DNA of 64,000 nt from CAZIKB01 sp964539665 (GCA_964539665.1 CAZIKB010000012.1:12181-76180); one strand, 5' to 3'. Shown: positions 9,000 to 17,672, counted from the stretch's first letter. Notes: generated from the letters alone by a model not told the origin. A program made the numbers and translations.

Positions 9000-9443
9000 T
9001 TACGAATTATAAATAGTAATAAGACATGTAAAAATCTGAGCATATACTTCTTTTAAAAATGCTTTATCAATCTCTTCTTGTGCAGTAGTAACTCTTATAA
9101 TATTGGGGCCGTTTATATTTGCAATATACTCCTTAAATCCAGATTTTAATAAACATCGTTTGACATGAATTAATGAGATTTCACTAGACTCTCCAGGAGG
9201 CGGCGCTACACCAATTAATACAGCAGACAATTGTACTTTTATCATACTATCAGCAACTACTACATAGCCAATATCACCTAATTTAATTGAAGGCCCAACA
9301 ACGACTGCCTGTGATTTTAAGTTTATTGATAGTTTCGCATTAGAATCTAAATTTCCTTTTTGAGAGTGTCCAATTCCTAAATTGAAGAATACGACCACCC
9401 AAATGTAAAAAACAAATAATTTTGCATTTTTATTAATAATCAT
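9000..9443 (-). CDS. flgA: FlgA-like protein, N-terminal part only (truncated flagellar P-ring chaperone)
   Basis: The first 147 residues match the N-terminal half of FlgA, the periplasmic chaperone for P-ring assembly: a signal peptide (about residues 1-28), the IKLGDIGYVVVAD strand, then LIGVAPPPGESSEISLIHVKRCLLKSGF and NINGPNIIRVTT, the family's LGxAPxPG...GP..V pattern. Full FlgA is about 220-240 residues with a C-terminal SAF domain; that part is missing and the 179 bp downstream are too AT-rich and stop-rich to encode it. I place the start at 9443 because GGGAGG (9451-9456, minus strand) is 7 bases upstream and it gives a clean signal peptide; an earlier ATG at 9467 lacks both. Probably a decayed gene; a shortened functional protein is possible. 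Confidence 0.65.
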   Translation of the reverse strand: MIINKNAKLFVFYIWVVVFFNLGIGHSQKGNLDSNAKLSINLKSQAVVVGPSIKLGDIGYVVVADSMIKVQLSAVLIGVAPPPGESSEISLIHVKRCLLKSGFKEYIANINGPNIIRVTTAQEEIDKAFLKEVYAQIFTCLITIYNS

Positions 9444-9475
9444 GGAATAACCTCCCATAAAACTCATTTAAATAC

Positions 9476-10534
9476 CTAATTATGAATATCTATAATGTTA
9501 GCTTCACCGTAATATTTCTGTATAACGGGTTTCGAAATCTGATTAAACTTTTGAATAATATTGAAGATTCTTTTGGCGTTTGACTCAATAATATCCAACT
9601 TCTTTGATAGGTTATCTGAAAGACTATTCTCATCCCTTCGGATTAATTGCAGATTTCCCAAAATAGGGGTTAATGGATTATTAATTTGGTGGTTTATCGT
9701 TGCGAGTGATTCTGTGATAGCTTCAAGTCTTTTTCTTTCGACTAATTCTTTTTCTAATCTCTTTTGATCAGATAAATCTTGCCCAACAACAAGCAAACCA
9801 AGTATTTCATCTTTAAAATTTTTCAAATGTGAAAATGTCATTCCAATAGGAATAATTTTCCTAGTTTTTGAAGTAATCTTAAATTCTTCTTGAACTAACG
9901 GTGTTGTTGGCGTAATTCGATTTAAAATGTCTTTATAGATATTTTCAGAGCTTAACAACAAATTCAATGGCTTACCGCGTAAATTATCAGTAAAATATCC
10001 AAGAATTTCCTCAACGGCCTTGCTTATAAACGTTATATTGCCTCGACAATCTGTAGTAATTATGATAACCGGGCAGCTGGCGATTAAATTTTCCAAGAAA
10101 TTCTTACTTTTTACAATGGCGGCATTTAATTCAATATTTCGAATTTTTATTGCATTTGTTACAAATGTATTTTCAATTATATTTAATAACTCTCTGTGCC
10201 CAAAAGGTTTTTCAAGGTAAGCGTTTAATCCTGATTCCAGCAAGGATTTAATATCGTCTTGTGTGTGAGATACACCAGTTAACATAATAACCGGGATATT
10301 TCTATATTCCTGGTATTTTGAAATATTCATGAAGTCTTTGAAAGTCTGAGTACCATTTTTGTCCGGCATCATAAAATCTAGTATTATGATATCTGGATTT
10401 TCAGTTATAATTTTATTGAGACCTTCACCTCCACCATAAGCGGAAATACAATGATACCCCGCTTTATTCATAATTATGCGAACTTGTTCGTGAATATCCC
10501 TATCATCATCAATGAGTAATATCTTTTTCTCCAT
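9476..10534 (-). CDS. Response regulator-PAS-HisKA protein lacking the ATPase domain
   Basis: 352 residues. Receiver domain: acidic pair D10/D11, phospho-acceptor D53 (IILDFMMPD), T and K in MLTG and LEKPF. PAS domain about 140-255 (FLENLIASCPVIIITTDCRGNITFIS). Then a HisKA dimerization helix pair with the H-box ATINHQINNPLTPILGN, phospho-acceptor H282. The protein stops 70 residues later; no N, G1 or G2 box exists, so it cannot autophosphorylate. It could be phosphorylated in trans and act as a phosphotransfer hub, or be a truncated kinase. The ATG lies inside the preceding GAF gene (26-bp overlap), pointing to translational coupling. The stop is 32 bp before the flgA start. Confidence 0.85.
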   Translation of the reverse strand: MEKKILLIDDDRDIHEQVRIIMNKAGYHCISAYGGGEGLNKIITENPDIIILDFMMPDKNGTQTFKDFMNISKYQEYRNIPVIMLTGVSHTQDDIKSLLESGLNAYLEKPFGHRELLNIIENTFVTNAIKIRNIELNAAIVKSKNFLENLIASCPVIIITTDCRGNITFISKAVEEILGYFTDNLRGKPLNLLLSSENIYKDILNRITPTTPLVQEEFKITSKTRKIIPIGMTFSHLKNFKDEILGLLVVGQDLSDQKRLEKELVERKRLEAITESLATINHQINNPLTPILGNLQLIRRDENSLSDNLSKKLDIIESNAKRIFNIIQKFNQISKPVIQKYYGEANIIDIHN

Positions 10535-10949
10535 CAGAAATATAATTTAAATACCTTCGGTTATAAATTTTTCGTGATATTTCCTTGCATAAATTTTCAA
10601 TTTTGGTCATTTTCTGCTCTTGAAAAGCATCAGGGAAGACATGCCCTAAATTGAGAACTCCGACCACTTTATTATTAATTTCAAGCGGCATTGATAAATA
10701 TGATCTTATTGGATTCAGACCATGCCTGCTTCCTCGATGAATATCAGGCAAATAAATGACCTTGCCTTTTTGGGCAACCCAAGCCGATAGACCATTTCCC
10801 ATCGGAAAATTAACTTTACCGATAAAATCAATGCCTTCGCCTATTGTGGCTACCTCTCTTAGATTTTTATTCTCATTTTCAAGTAAAAATAAACTGCCTG
10901 ATTCGCAGTCTACTTGTTGATTTAATTCTTTCATAAAATCATCAAACAT
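10509..10949 (-). CDS. GAF-domain protein
   Basis: 146 residues forming essentially one GAF domain: VDCESGSLFLLENENKNLREVATIGEG, then FPMGNGLSAWVAQKGKVIYLPDI, RSYLSMPLEINNKVVGVLNLGH and a C-terminal helix. Such domains bind small ligands or act as dimer sensors. There is no output domain, but the gene overlaps the REC-PAS-HisKA gene by 26 bp, so the two products probably work together as sensor and relay. An in-frame TAG lies a short way upstream and no other start codon is available, so ATG 10949 is the start. Downstream of fliA (133 bp). Confidence 0.8.
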   Translation of the reverse strand: MFDDFMKELNQQVDCESGSLFLLENENKNLREVATIGEGIDFIGKVNFPMGNGLSAWVAQKGKVIYLPDIHRGSRHGLNPIRSYLSMPLEINNKVVGVLNLGHVFPDAFQEQKMTKIENLCKEISRKIYNRRYLNYISDGEKDITH

Positions 10950-11082
10950 TGAATCACTTGCCTTTTCTTCTATAACATGTTTTCTCTGTTTTTTCGAAAA
11001 CTATGGCTGTATCCATCTCATACCATCCACTTATGCAATTTTAACAAACAAATAAATTAATATACTAAAGGTTTTACAGTCT

Positions 11083-11847
11083 TTAGTTTAGAACTTCCAA
11101 AGCAAGCGCAGATTTTAAACTGCCAATAGCCTTACTGTGAATTTGAGATACTCTGGATTCTGTAATATTCAAAACTTGTCCAATTTCCTTTAGAGTGAGT
11201 TCCTCATAATAATATAAAGCCATAACAATTTTTTCCTGCTCATTCAGATTTTCGATGGCCTGAATTAGAAGTCCATTGAGCTCTTCATGTTCTAAACATC
11301 GGTGAGGATTATCTGATTGAGGGTTTTCCAGGAGATCATACATTGAGGGGGCATTCTCATTTTCCACTACACGACTTCCATCTAAAGAAAGTAAAGAAGC
11401 TTTTGAAACTTCACGCAAAACGCCGCCATATTCTTCGATTTCCATGTTCAGCTCACTGGCAATCTCCTGACTACTCGCAGCACGTCCTAGTTCTTTCTCT
11501 AATCGTGCATTCACTTTTTCAACCATCCTTGCTTTAGACCGTAGGGATCTTGGCGCCCAATCCAAAGTTCTGAGTTCATCTAAAATTGCTCCCTTAATGC
11601 GTGGTAGTACAAAAGTTTCAAATTTAACTCCCTGTTCAGGATTATACCGATCAAGAGCCCCGATCAGCCCCATGACTCCAGCGCTTAATAGGTCGTTATA
11701 ATCAACACATGTCGGAAGAGAAAACATCATTTTTCCAGCCACATACTTTACTAAGGGCATATATTTAATTAACAATTTTTCTCTTATTTGTAAATTCCCA
11801 TTCCTGGAATATTCTTTCCATAGATTATAATTATATGAGGCCTTCAT
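11083..11847 (-). CDS. fliA: RNA polymerase sigma factor of the FliA/WhiG (sigma28) type
   Basis: 254 residues with regions 2, 3 and 4. Region 2 has PLVKYVAGKM, DLLSAGVMGLIGALDRYNPEQGVKFETF and the -10 recognition part PRIKGAILDELRTLDWAPRSLR, the FliA hallmark. Region 4 is ALYYYEELTLKEIGQVLNITESRVSQIHSKAI, with the -35-binding helix. It directs transcription of late flagellar genes, or in WhiG-like cases developmental genes. A sigma54 consensus site lies about 106 bp upstream and an NtrC-type activator gene lies just beyond, so fliA is probably activated through sigma54. No flgM anti-sigma gene is visible in the window. Confidence 0.94.
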   Translation of the reverse strand: MKASYNYNLWKEYSRNGNLQIREKLLIKYMPLVKYVAGKMMFSLPTCVDYNDLLSAGVMGLIGALDRYNPEQGVKFETFVLPRIKGAILDELRTLDWAPRSLRSKARMVEKVNARLEKELGRAASSQEIASELNMEIEEYGGVLREVSKASLLSLDGSRVVENENAPSMYDLLENPQSDNPHRCLEHEELNGLLIQAIENLNEQEKIVMALYYYEELTLKEIGQVLNITESRVSQIHSKAIGSLKSALALEVLN

Positions 11848-12201
11848 AATAATAGCTCCAAATGATATATATTTTAATCAAACTTTGAACAGGTTTATCC
11901 ACTTAGAAAAGCAGTTGCTTTATACCCATTATTCTGGATGATTTTGAAATTCGCAACATCTGTGCCAACAATGGGCATAATTAATATTGTGAAATTTCAA
12001 ACAGAGGCAGATGGTGAGAGGAGCTGCTAATTACAATAATATAATGAGAGATGTTGAATTAAATTATTGGGTTAGTAAGATGGTGAGTTTAAAATCAAAA
12101 TTTAATTTTTATATTCCAAAGCATGTCACTTCATATTGATATATTTTTTAGTATAATATTTTAGGGAACAATTTGCCTATTGGTAGCCAGAATTTTCCTA
12201 C
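11848..12201. other. Intergenic region upstream of fliA
   Basis: 354 bp between the activator gene and fliA, both on the minus strand. I find no reading frame worth calling. It carries the sigma54-type promoter at 11953-11967. The 230 bp upstream of that site would be the place for activator binding sites, but I could not pick out a convincing inverted repeat. Confidence 0.6.
11953..11967 (-). promoter_or_regulatory. Sigma54 (-24/-12) promoter for fliA
   Basis: On the minus strand this reads TTGGCAC-AGATG-TTGC, i.e. TGGCAC-N5-TTGC, a full match to the sigma54 consensus with the GG and GC exactly 12 apart. Transcription would begin near 11941, leaving a leader of about 95 bases before fliA. 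The GAFTGA-containing activator encoded directly upstream supports use. Confidence 0.72.
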
Positions 12202-13590
12202 TTAAAATTCTTCACTTTCATCAAACTCTTCTTTGGCATACTGTCGCAGTTTATTTCTAAGAGTTCTTACACTTATTGCCAACTGTTTTGCTGCCCAAGT
12301 CCTGTTTCCTTTATTTTCTTTTAAAGCTTGCATGATCAATTGCTTTTCCATTTTTTTGAGGGTCAAACCTGGTGGGAACAAAATCGTATGATTTATTTTT
12401 TTTTTACCACATTTATCATCTTCAAAGTAAAGATGATTTGCATGAATAACATTGTTTTTACACAAAACTACGGCTCGTTCAATCGTATTTTCAAGTTCTC
12501 TTACATTCCCAGGCCAATCATACTGAAGAAACAGATTCATGACCTCGTCGTCAACTCTCTGTTTTTTACGATTGTTTTCTTTCGAGTATTTTTCAATAAG
12601 AAAATTAACCAGGAGCGGGATATCTTCTTTTCTTTCTTTTAAAGATGGCAAAGTTATGGGAACCACATTTAAGCGGTAAAATAAATCTTCACGAAAATTT
12701 CCGTTTTCTATTTCTTCACGTAAATCACGATTAGTAGTTGCAATAATTCTAACATTAACCTGCACAGTTTCTGGATTACCCACCTTTTCAAACTCTTTTT
12801 CTTGAAGAACTCTTAAAAGTTTCGCCTGTAAGTTAGGTTTAATTTCACTAATTTCATCTAACAATAACGTGCCACCATCAGCTAATTGAAACCGACCCTT
12901 AGTGCTACGTATAGCACCTGTGAAGGCGCCCTTTTCATGTCCGAATAAATCACTTTCTATCAAGCCTTCCGGAATACCTGCACAATTTGTTTTAATTAAT
13001 GGACAATCCCGTCTTTTACTGCAATAATGAATTGCTTTTGCAATAAGTTCTTTGCCAGTTCCGCTGGCCCCTTGTATTAGAACCGTTGCATTGGTGGGCG
13101 CTACCATTTCAACGGTTTCAAATACTTTATGCATCTTTGGGCTGTTCCCGATGATATTTTGGAAACCAAATCGGTTTCTTACTTCTGATCTAAGTAATTC
13201 ATTCTCTCTTACTAAATTTTGATACCTGAAAAACTTTTCAACGGTTACTTCAATTTCTTCCAATGAAAAGCCTTTGGTTAAATAGTCATAAGCGCCTACT
13301 CGCATAGCCTCGACCGCGCTTTCAACAGAACTGTTTCCTGTCATCATAATTAAGCCGGCATAGGGTGTTATTTTTTTTGCTTCTTTTAAAATTTCCATAC
13401 CGTTTAAATCTGGCAAATATAAATCCGTAATTATCAGATCAAAATCTTTAGTTTTTATTTTTTCTAACGCTGACTTTCCGCTATTTGCGATACTTATCTG
13501 ATATTTTTTCTTTTTGAGAGTTTCATAAAGCATACCACTGATCATAGGTTCATCATCTACAACCAATATTTCTGGTCTCGAGATATCCAT
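12202..13590 (-). CDS. Sigma54-dependent response regulator, NtrC/FlrC type
   Basis: 462 residues with receiver, AAA+ and Fis-type DNA-binding domains. Receiver: D12/D13, phospho-acceptor D56, K106. AAA+: Walker A GASGTGKE (174-181), the sigma54-contacting GAFTGA loop at 221-226, Walker B GGTLLLDEIS, the sensor region RIIATTNRDL and the PGNVRELEN motif. HTH: near the C-terminus (ENKGNRTWAAKQLAISVRTLRNKLRQY). Phosphorylation would let it remodel sigma54 polymerase. It has no adjacent complete histidine kinase. The position upstream of fliA recalls the FlrC/FleR/FlgR regulators of flagellar hierarchies. The gene itself is preceded by a -24/-12 site, suggesting autoregulation. Confidence 0.93.
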   Translation of the reverse strand: MDISRPEILVVDDEPMISGMLYETLKKKKYQISIANSGKSALEKIKTKDFDLIITDLYLPDLNGMEILKEAKKITPYAGLIMMTGNSSVESAVEAMRVGAYDYLTKGFSLEEIEVTVEKFFRYQNLVRENELLRSEVRNRFGFQNIIGNSPKMHKVFETVEMVAPTNATVLIQGASGTGKELIAKAIHYCSKRRDCPLIKTNCAGIPEGLIESDLFGHEKGAFTGAIRSTKGRFQLADGGTLLLDEISEIKPNLQAKLLRVLQEKEFEKVGNPETVQVNVRIIATTNRDLREEIENGNFREDLFYRLNVVPITLPSLKERKEDIPLLVNFLIEKYSKENNRKKQRVDDEVMNLFLQYDWPGNVRELENTIERAVVLCKNNVIHANHLYFEDDKCGKKKINHTILFPPGLTLKKMEKQLIMQALKENKGNRTWAAKQLAISVRTLRNKLRQYAKEEFDESEEF

Positions 13591-13649
13591 ATCTAACTCC
13601 TGATTCTAACGTCTTTTATTTCATACTTTCCCCAAACTTAACATTTTAT

Positions 13650-13664
13650 GCAAGCAGTGTGCCG
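13650..13664 (-). promoter_or_regulatory. Sigma54-type promoter for the NtrC-family regulator
   Basis: On the minus strand CGGCAC-ACTGC-TTGC matches the -24/-12 pattern with one change (C for T at the first position); the invariant GG and GC have the correct spacing. Predicted start near 13638, about 48 bases before the coding region. Found in the only intergenic gap upstream of the regulator. Confidence 0.55.
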
Positions 13665-13823
13665 AAAAACAAAGGGAACCATAAGTATATTAATATGAGC
13701 AACATACGGGTAGAGGTAGAACGGATAGAATAATTTATTTTTGAACAATTTCAAGAGGGTTGGTTGAAAAGTGTTCACTTCAGGAAATGAAATTGTATGT
13801 AAATTTAGCTACTCTATTAAAGA

Positions 13824-14597
13824 TTACTTATTTTTCATCACCATATTGTAAATTAAACGTAATCCATCCAGAGTTAAGAACGGCTCAAATTTAGGGGACT
13901 TATCCATCTCTTTAAATATCAATTTGGCTATGCCGCCGGTTGCGATTATTTCAGCATTTTTGCCTAACTTATGTATCACTCTTCGAACAATTCCATTTAC
14001 TAATTCAACTGTACCGAACATTATCCCAGCTTGCATGCTTGATTCTGTATTTTTACCAATTATGTCATTCGGAAATTTCAATTCTACTTTCGGTAATTTT
14101 GCCGCATTTTGATGCAAAATAAAAGACGAAGATTCTACTCCAGGCGCAATGATTCCACCCAAATATTCACCTTTATCTGATACAACGTCAAATGTTGTGG
14201 CAGTTCCATAATCAACAATTATTAATGGACCTCCATATTTTTTAAATCCAGCTACTGCATTACAAATGCGATCCGCACCAACAGATTTTGGATCATCATA
14301 TAGAATTTTTATACCGGTATCAAGACATGAACTCACTACGACTGTTGGGATATTTAATTCATCGCCAAATATATGTTCATAAACTGGTGTCTGATCCGGA
14401 ACAACAGACGAGATAGCGCTGCCAGTAATATCACTAAGTTGTATGTTCTCACTTTGACATAACATTTTTACCATTATCCAACTTTCATCCACAGTGCGAG
14501 TAACTCCGCTTGAAATACGCCAATGGGCTAATAATTTATTACCAGAAAATACACCTAAAGTAATATGGGTATTGCCAATATCTGTAACTAATAGCAT
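13824..14597 (-). CDS. coaX: Type III pantothenate kinase
   Basis: 257 residues of the ASKHA-fold kinase CoaX, which phosphorylates pantothenate with ATP in the first step of coenzyme A synthesis. The phosphate-1 motif is DIGNTHITLGVF (residues 6-17); the pantothenate-binding GADRICNAVAG and the VDYGTATTFDVV phosphate-2 motif follow, then GGIIAPGV and the C-terminal ATGGIAKLI adenosine motif. Type III enzymes lack feedback inhibition by CoA and often need a monovalent cation. It precedes the methylmalonyl-CoA mutase gene on the minus strand only in map order: transcription runs from mutase toward coaX with a 48-bp gap, so both may be on one mRNA. Confidence 0.95.
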   Translation of the reverse strand: MLLVTDIGNTHITLGVFSGNKLLAHWRISSGVTRTVDESWIMVKMLCQSENIQLSDITGSAISSVVPDQTPVYEHIFGDELNIPTVVVSSCLDTGIKILYDDPKSVGADRICNAVAGFKKYGGPLIIVDYGTATTFDVVSDKGEYLGGIIAPGVESSSFILHQNAAKLPKVELKFPNDIIGKNTESSMQAGIMFGTVELVNGIVRRVIHKLGKNAEIIATGGIAKLIFKEMDKSPKFEPFLTLDGLRLIYNMVMKNK

Positions 14598-14645
14598 GTA
14601 TGATTTTATTCTCCACTAAAAAGGTTAGATTGAATATATTTCGAT

Positions 14646-16241
14646 TCACTTATCTTTATAGCATCCAAATACATTTCTCAGAGTATCTGAAATCTCTCCT
14701 AAAGTAGCATAGGATTCAACACAATCAATTATTTTCGGTATTAAATTTGTGGTCCCCCCTGCTGCTTGTTTTAATTCAGCTAATTTGACTATTATATTTT
14801 TGTGGTTTCTATTTTTTTTCAGTTCATCCAGGTTTTCCATCTGTTTTTTTCTTACAGCAGGGTCCACTTTTAGAATTCTCTGCGCTCTTGTACTATCTTC
14901 GATGTAGTCATTCACACCAACAACAATTTTCTCTTTTGATTCAATAGCGTTTTGATACTCATAAGCGCATTTGGAAATTTCTACTTGAAAATATTTATTT
15001 TCAATTGCTTGAATAGCGCCGCCAATTTCTTCTATCTTATTTAAATACTCCCAAACTTTCAGCTCTATTGCATGGGTCAAATTTTCCAGAAAATAAGAAC
15101 CCCCTAAAGGATCTACTGTCTCGGTCACACCTGATTCATGTGAAATTATTTGTTGGGTTCGCAATGCTATTCTAACGGCATCATCAGATGGTAAGGCCAG
15201 CGCCTCATCTTTTGAATTTGTATGTAATGATTGGGTTCCCCCTAACACAGCCGCGAGAGCCTGGATTGTTACTCGAATGATATTATTGTCAGGCTGTTGT
15301 GCCGTTAAAGTAGAGCCTGCAGTTTGGGTATGGTAGCGCAACATCAAACTTTTTGGATTGGTAGCATGGAATTTATCTTTCATTATCATAGCCCAAATAC
15401 GACGAGCTGCTCGAAATTTTGCGATTTCTTCAAAAAAATTATTATGACATGCAAAGAAGAATGAAAGCCGTGCGCCGAATTCATCAACATTTAAACCACG
15501 CTGCACTGCCGCTGAAACGTAAGCGATGGCATTTGCGAACGTAAAAGCCAATTCTTGTACAGCATTGGCGCCTGCTTCACGAATGTGGTAACCGCTTATC
15601 GATATTGTATTCCATCGGGGTAAACTTTCTTTGCAATATTCAAAAATATCAGTAATTAAGCGCATTGATGGCTCGGGAGGATAAATATACGTCGAACGAG
15701 CTATGTATTCCTTCAAAATATCGTTCTGAATTGTTCCGCTTATTTTTCTTAAATCTGCCCCTTGCTTTTTAGCGACAGCGATGTAAAGCGCTAAGAGAAT
15801 TGCCGCAGTTGCATTTATAGTCATAGAGGTGGTAATTTTTTCCAATGGGATATCTTTAAATAGAATTTCCATATCTTTTAAACTGTCTATGGCAACTCCA
15901 GATTTTCCTACTTCGCCCTCCGAGAGTGGATGATCGGAATCATAGCCCATTTGCGTGGGTAAATCAAATGCAACAGATAAGCCAGTTTGGCCATGTTTAA
16001 GAAGATACCGAAAACGCCGATTCGTCTCCCGGGCAGAAGCAAAGCCGCTATATTGCCGCATGGTCCATAAGCGCGTTCGATACATATCAGGATACAGCCC
16101 TCTTGTATAGGGAAACTCGCCAGGATTTCCCGAGTCAGGCAATGCCTCGCCAGCATCGTTTTCTGAATAAAATGGTTTTAATTCAATGTCTGAATCAGTC
16201 TTGAATAATTGTTTGCTTTCTTTTAATTTATTTGAACTCAT
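14646..16241 (-). CDS. Methylmalonyl-CoA mutase, large-subunit catalytic domain
   Basis: 531 residues covering the TIM-barrel catalytic domain of acyl-CoA mutases. Key residues are visible: TMRQYSGF with Y64 (Y89 of the Propionibacterium enzyme), PPEPSMRLI with R194 (R207), and SGYHIREAGA with H219 (H244). Y and R at these places mark methylmalonyl-CoA rather than isobutyryl-CoA specificity. The C-terminal B12-binding domain is absent, so a separate small cobalamin-binding subunit must exist outside the window. The enzyme interconverts succinyl- and methylmalonyl-CoA. A methylmalonyl-CoA epimerase is encoded at 33582-33998. The gene follows xerD by 26 bp. Confidence 0.92.
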   Translation of the reverse strand: MSSNKLKESKQLFKTDSDIELKPFYSENDAGEALPDSGNPGEFPYTRGLYPDMYRTRLWTMRQYSGFASARETNRRFRYLLKHGQTGLSVAFDLPTQMGYDSDHPLSEGEVGKSGVAIDSLKDMEILFKDIPLEKITTSMTINATAAILLALYIAVAKKQGADLRKISGTIQNDILKEYIARSTYIYPPEPSMRLITDIFEYCKESLPRWNTISISGYHIREAGANAVQELAFTFANAIAYVSAAVQRGLNVDEFGARLSFFFACHNNFFEEIAKFRAARRIWAMIMKDKFHATNPKSLMLRYHTQTAGSTLTAQQPDNNIIRVTIQALAAVLGGTQSLHTNSKDEALALPSDDAVRIALRTQQIISHESGVTETVDPLGGSYFLENLTHAIELKVWEYLNKIEEIGGAIQAIENKYFQVEISKCAYEYQNAIESKEKIVVGVNDYIEDSTRAQRILKVDPAVRKKQMENLDELKKNRNHKNIIVKLAELKQAAGGTTNLIPKIIDCVESYATLGEISDTLRNVFGCYKDK

Positions 16242-16267
16242 ATTTGAATTATTATTTTGTTATCATA

Positions 16268-17191
16268 TTAATATATTTCATCTAATTTACCATTACTGTA
16301 CTTTTCTCGTGGATGAAATGTTTTATGAACCTCTTTTAAATAGGCTCTATCCAAGTGGGTGTATATTTGGGTACTTGAAATATCAACGTGACCTAACATT
16401 TCCTGCACTGCACGCAGATCAGCGCCGCCTTCAATAAGATGTGTCGCGAATGAATGGCGAAAAGTATGTGGCGAAATTATTTTATTGATTCCAGACTGAA
16501 TAACATAAAAGCGTAAAATCTTCCAAAAACCCATCCTGGTTAATGGCTTTCCGCGCCAATTTAAAAAAACAAAATCGCCGCTCCCTCCTACCTTGGCTAT
16601 TGAGGGTCGAACATTTTTTAAATACAGGTTGGTAAAATAGACTGCCTGTTCACCGATTGGCACAATTCTTTCTTTGTTACCCTTTCCAATAACCCTGATA
16701 AATCCATCCGAAAAATAAAGATCCGGAATAGATATTGAAATGAGTTCCGAAATCCGGAGTCCGGCCGCGTATAGAAACTCAAGCATTGCTTTGTCACGAA
16801 TCCCTTTTGGTTCAGAGATCACTGGCTGCTTAAGAATTAATTCGATTTCAAATTGATTTAAAGTTTTAGGAAGAGTTCTGGGCTGTTTAGGGAAGCTAAT
16901 ATTTGAAGTTGGATCAGATTCCAGGTAATTTTCACCTACCAGGAATCTATGAAACATTCTGATAGCGGATAGATTCCGGGCGCTACTTGACGGTGCAAAT
17001 CCAATATTTCTGAGACTATGTATCAACGCAATTATATCAGACGGATGGACGCTTTTTAAGTCTGGACATCTTTTATCCTTTAAAAATGTGAGATATCGCT
17101 TTAAATCAAGTTGGTAGGATAAAATTGTATTATTTGCTGCATTCTTTTCAATACGAAGGAAATTTAAAAACTCAGTAAGATAGTTTTCCAT
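16268..17191 (-). CDS. xerD: Tyrosine recombinase XerC/XerD
   Basis: 307 residues with an N-terminal SAM-like core-binding domain (1-100) and a catalytic domain. The R-K-H-R-H-Y set is complete: R146 (AAGLRISEL), K170 (IGKGNKER), H242 and R245 (PHTFRHSFATH), H268 (LGHVDISST) and nucleophile Y277. Length and motifs fit the chromosome dimer-resolving Xer recombinases rather than a phage integrase, and the neighbours are housekeeping genes, so it is most likely XerD or XerC acting at dif. Which of the two is not clear from sequence alone. It lies 15 bp after a small hypothetical gene. Confidence 0.9.
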   Translation of the reverse strand: MENYLTEFLNFLRIEKNAANNTILSYQLDLKRYLTFLKDKRCPDLKSVHPSDIIALIHSLRNIGFAPSSSARNLSAIRMFHRFLVGENYLESDPTSNISFPKQPRTLPKTLNQFEIELILKQPVISEPKGIRDKAMLEFLYAAGLRISELISISIPDLYFSDGFIRVIGKGNKERIVPIGEQAVYFTNLYLKNVRPSIAKVGGSGDFVFLNWRGKPLTRMGFWKILRFYVIQSGINKIISPHTFRHSFATHLIEGGADLRAVQEMLGHVDISSTQIYTHLDRAYLKEVHKTFHPREKYSNGKLDEIY

Positions 17192-17206
17192 TTAATTTGG
17201 AAGATT

Positions 17207-17641
17207 TCATTTTGAATCAGGAAGTAGCCCCTCTGAAAGCGACAGAGCAATTCCAGAAAGCATAACTTCCGGTCCTAATTTGGTAAAATCACCAGAAAGC
17301 AGGTTTGAATCTACGTTGGAGTACAACGAGCAGCCGGCTTCTTTTTCAATGATCAATCCAGAAAGTCGACCCTGGAATTCTCCAATAAATGTAACCTCTC
17401 CTAACATTTCACTAACAACATAGCCGGTACAGAAGTGCAGTTGGAGGTGTGTGTTATGAGTATAAACACTAATTAAATTTCCTTTTTTCTTGCCAATTGG
17501 AATATTAGGGTATATTTCCAGTGAAAGTTTTCGGCCATCTTCCAGGTTTTCAAGAATGAGCCGGTAGTTGTTACCAGTTAGTTTTGCATTCACGCCTAAT
17601 GTGTTAGCGATTTTTTCAATATCTTCTTTTTTAAGTTTCAC
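17207..17641 (-). CDS. Hypothetical protein upstream of xerD
   Basis: A 144-residue protein I do not recognise. It has no signal peptide, membrane segment or metal motif. The N-terminal 20 residues look helical (KKEDIEKIANTLGVNAK) and the rest alternates hydrophobic and polar residues in a beta-rich pattern: LEIYPNIPIGKKKGNLISVYTH, then FIGEFQGRLSGLIIEKEAGCSLYSN. The gene is 15 bp from xerD and they are likely co-transcribed. Codon use looks like that of its neighbours, so it is probably a real cytoplasmic protein. Confidence 0.65.
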   Translation of the reverse strand: MKLKKEDIEKIANTLGVNAKLTGNNYRLILENLEDGRKLSLEIYPNIPIGKKKGNLISVYTHNTHLQLHFCTGYVVSEMLGEVTFIGEFQGRLSGLIIEKEAGCSLYSNVDSNLLSGDFTKLGPEVMLSGIALSLSEGLLPDSK

Positions 17642-17672
17642 TAAAGATGCTCCTGAATAAAATTCAGAGTAT

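Noticed and set aside
16268..17191. Phage or integron integrase.
   Set aside because: Length, domain order and housekeeping neighbours fit XerC/D; no att-like repeats or phage genes nearby.
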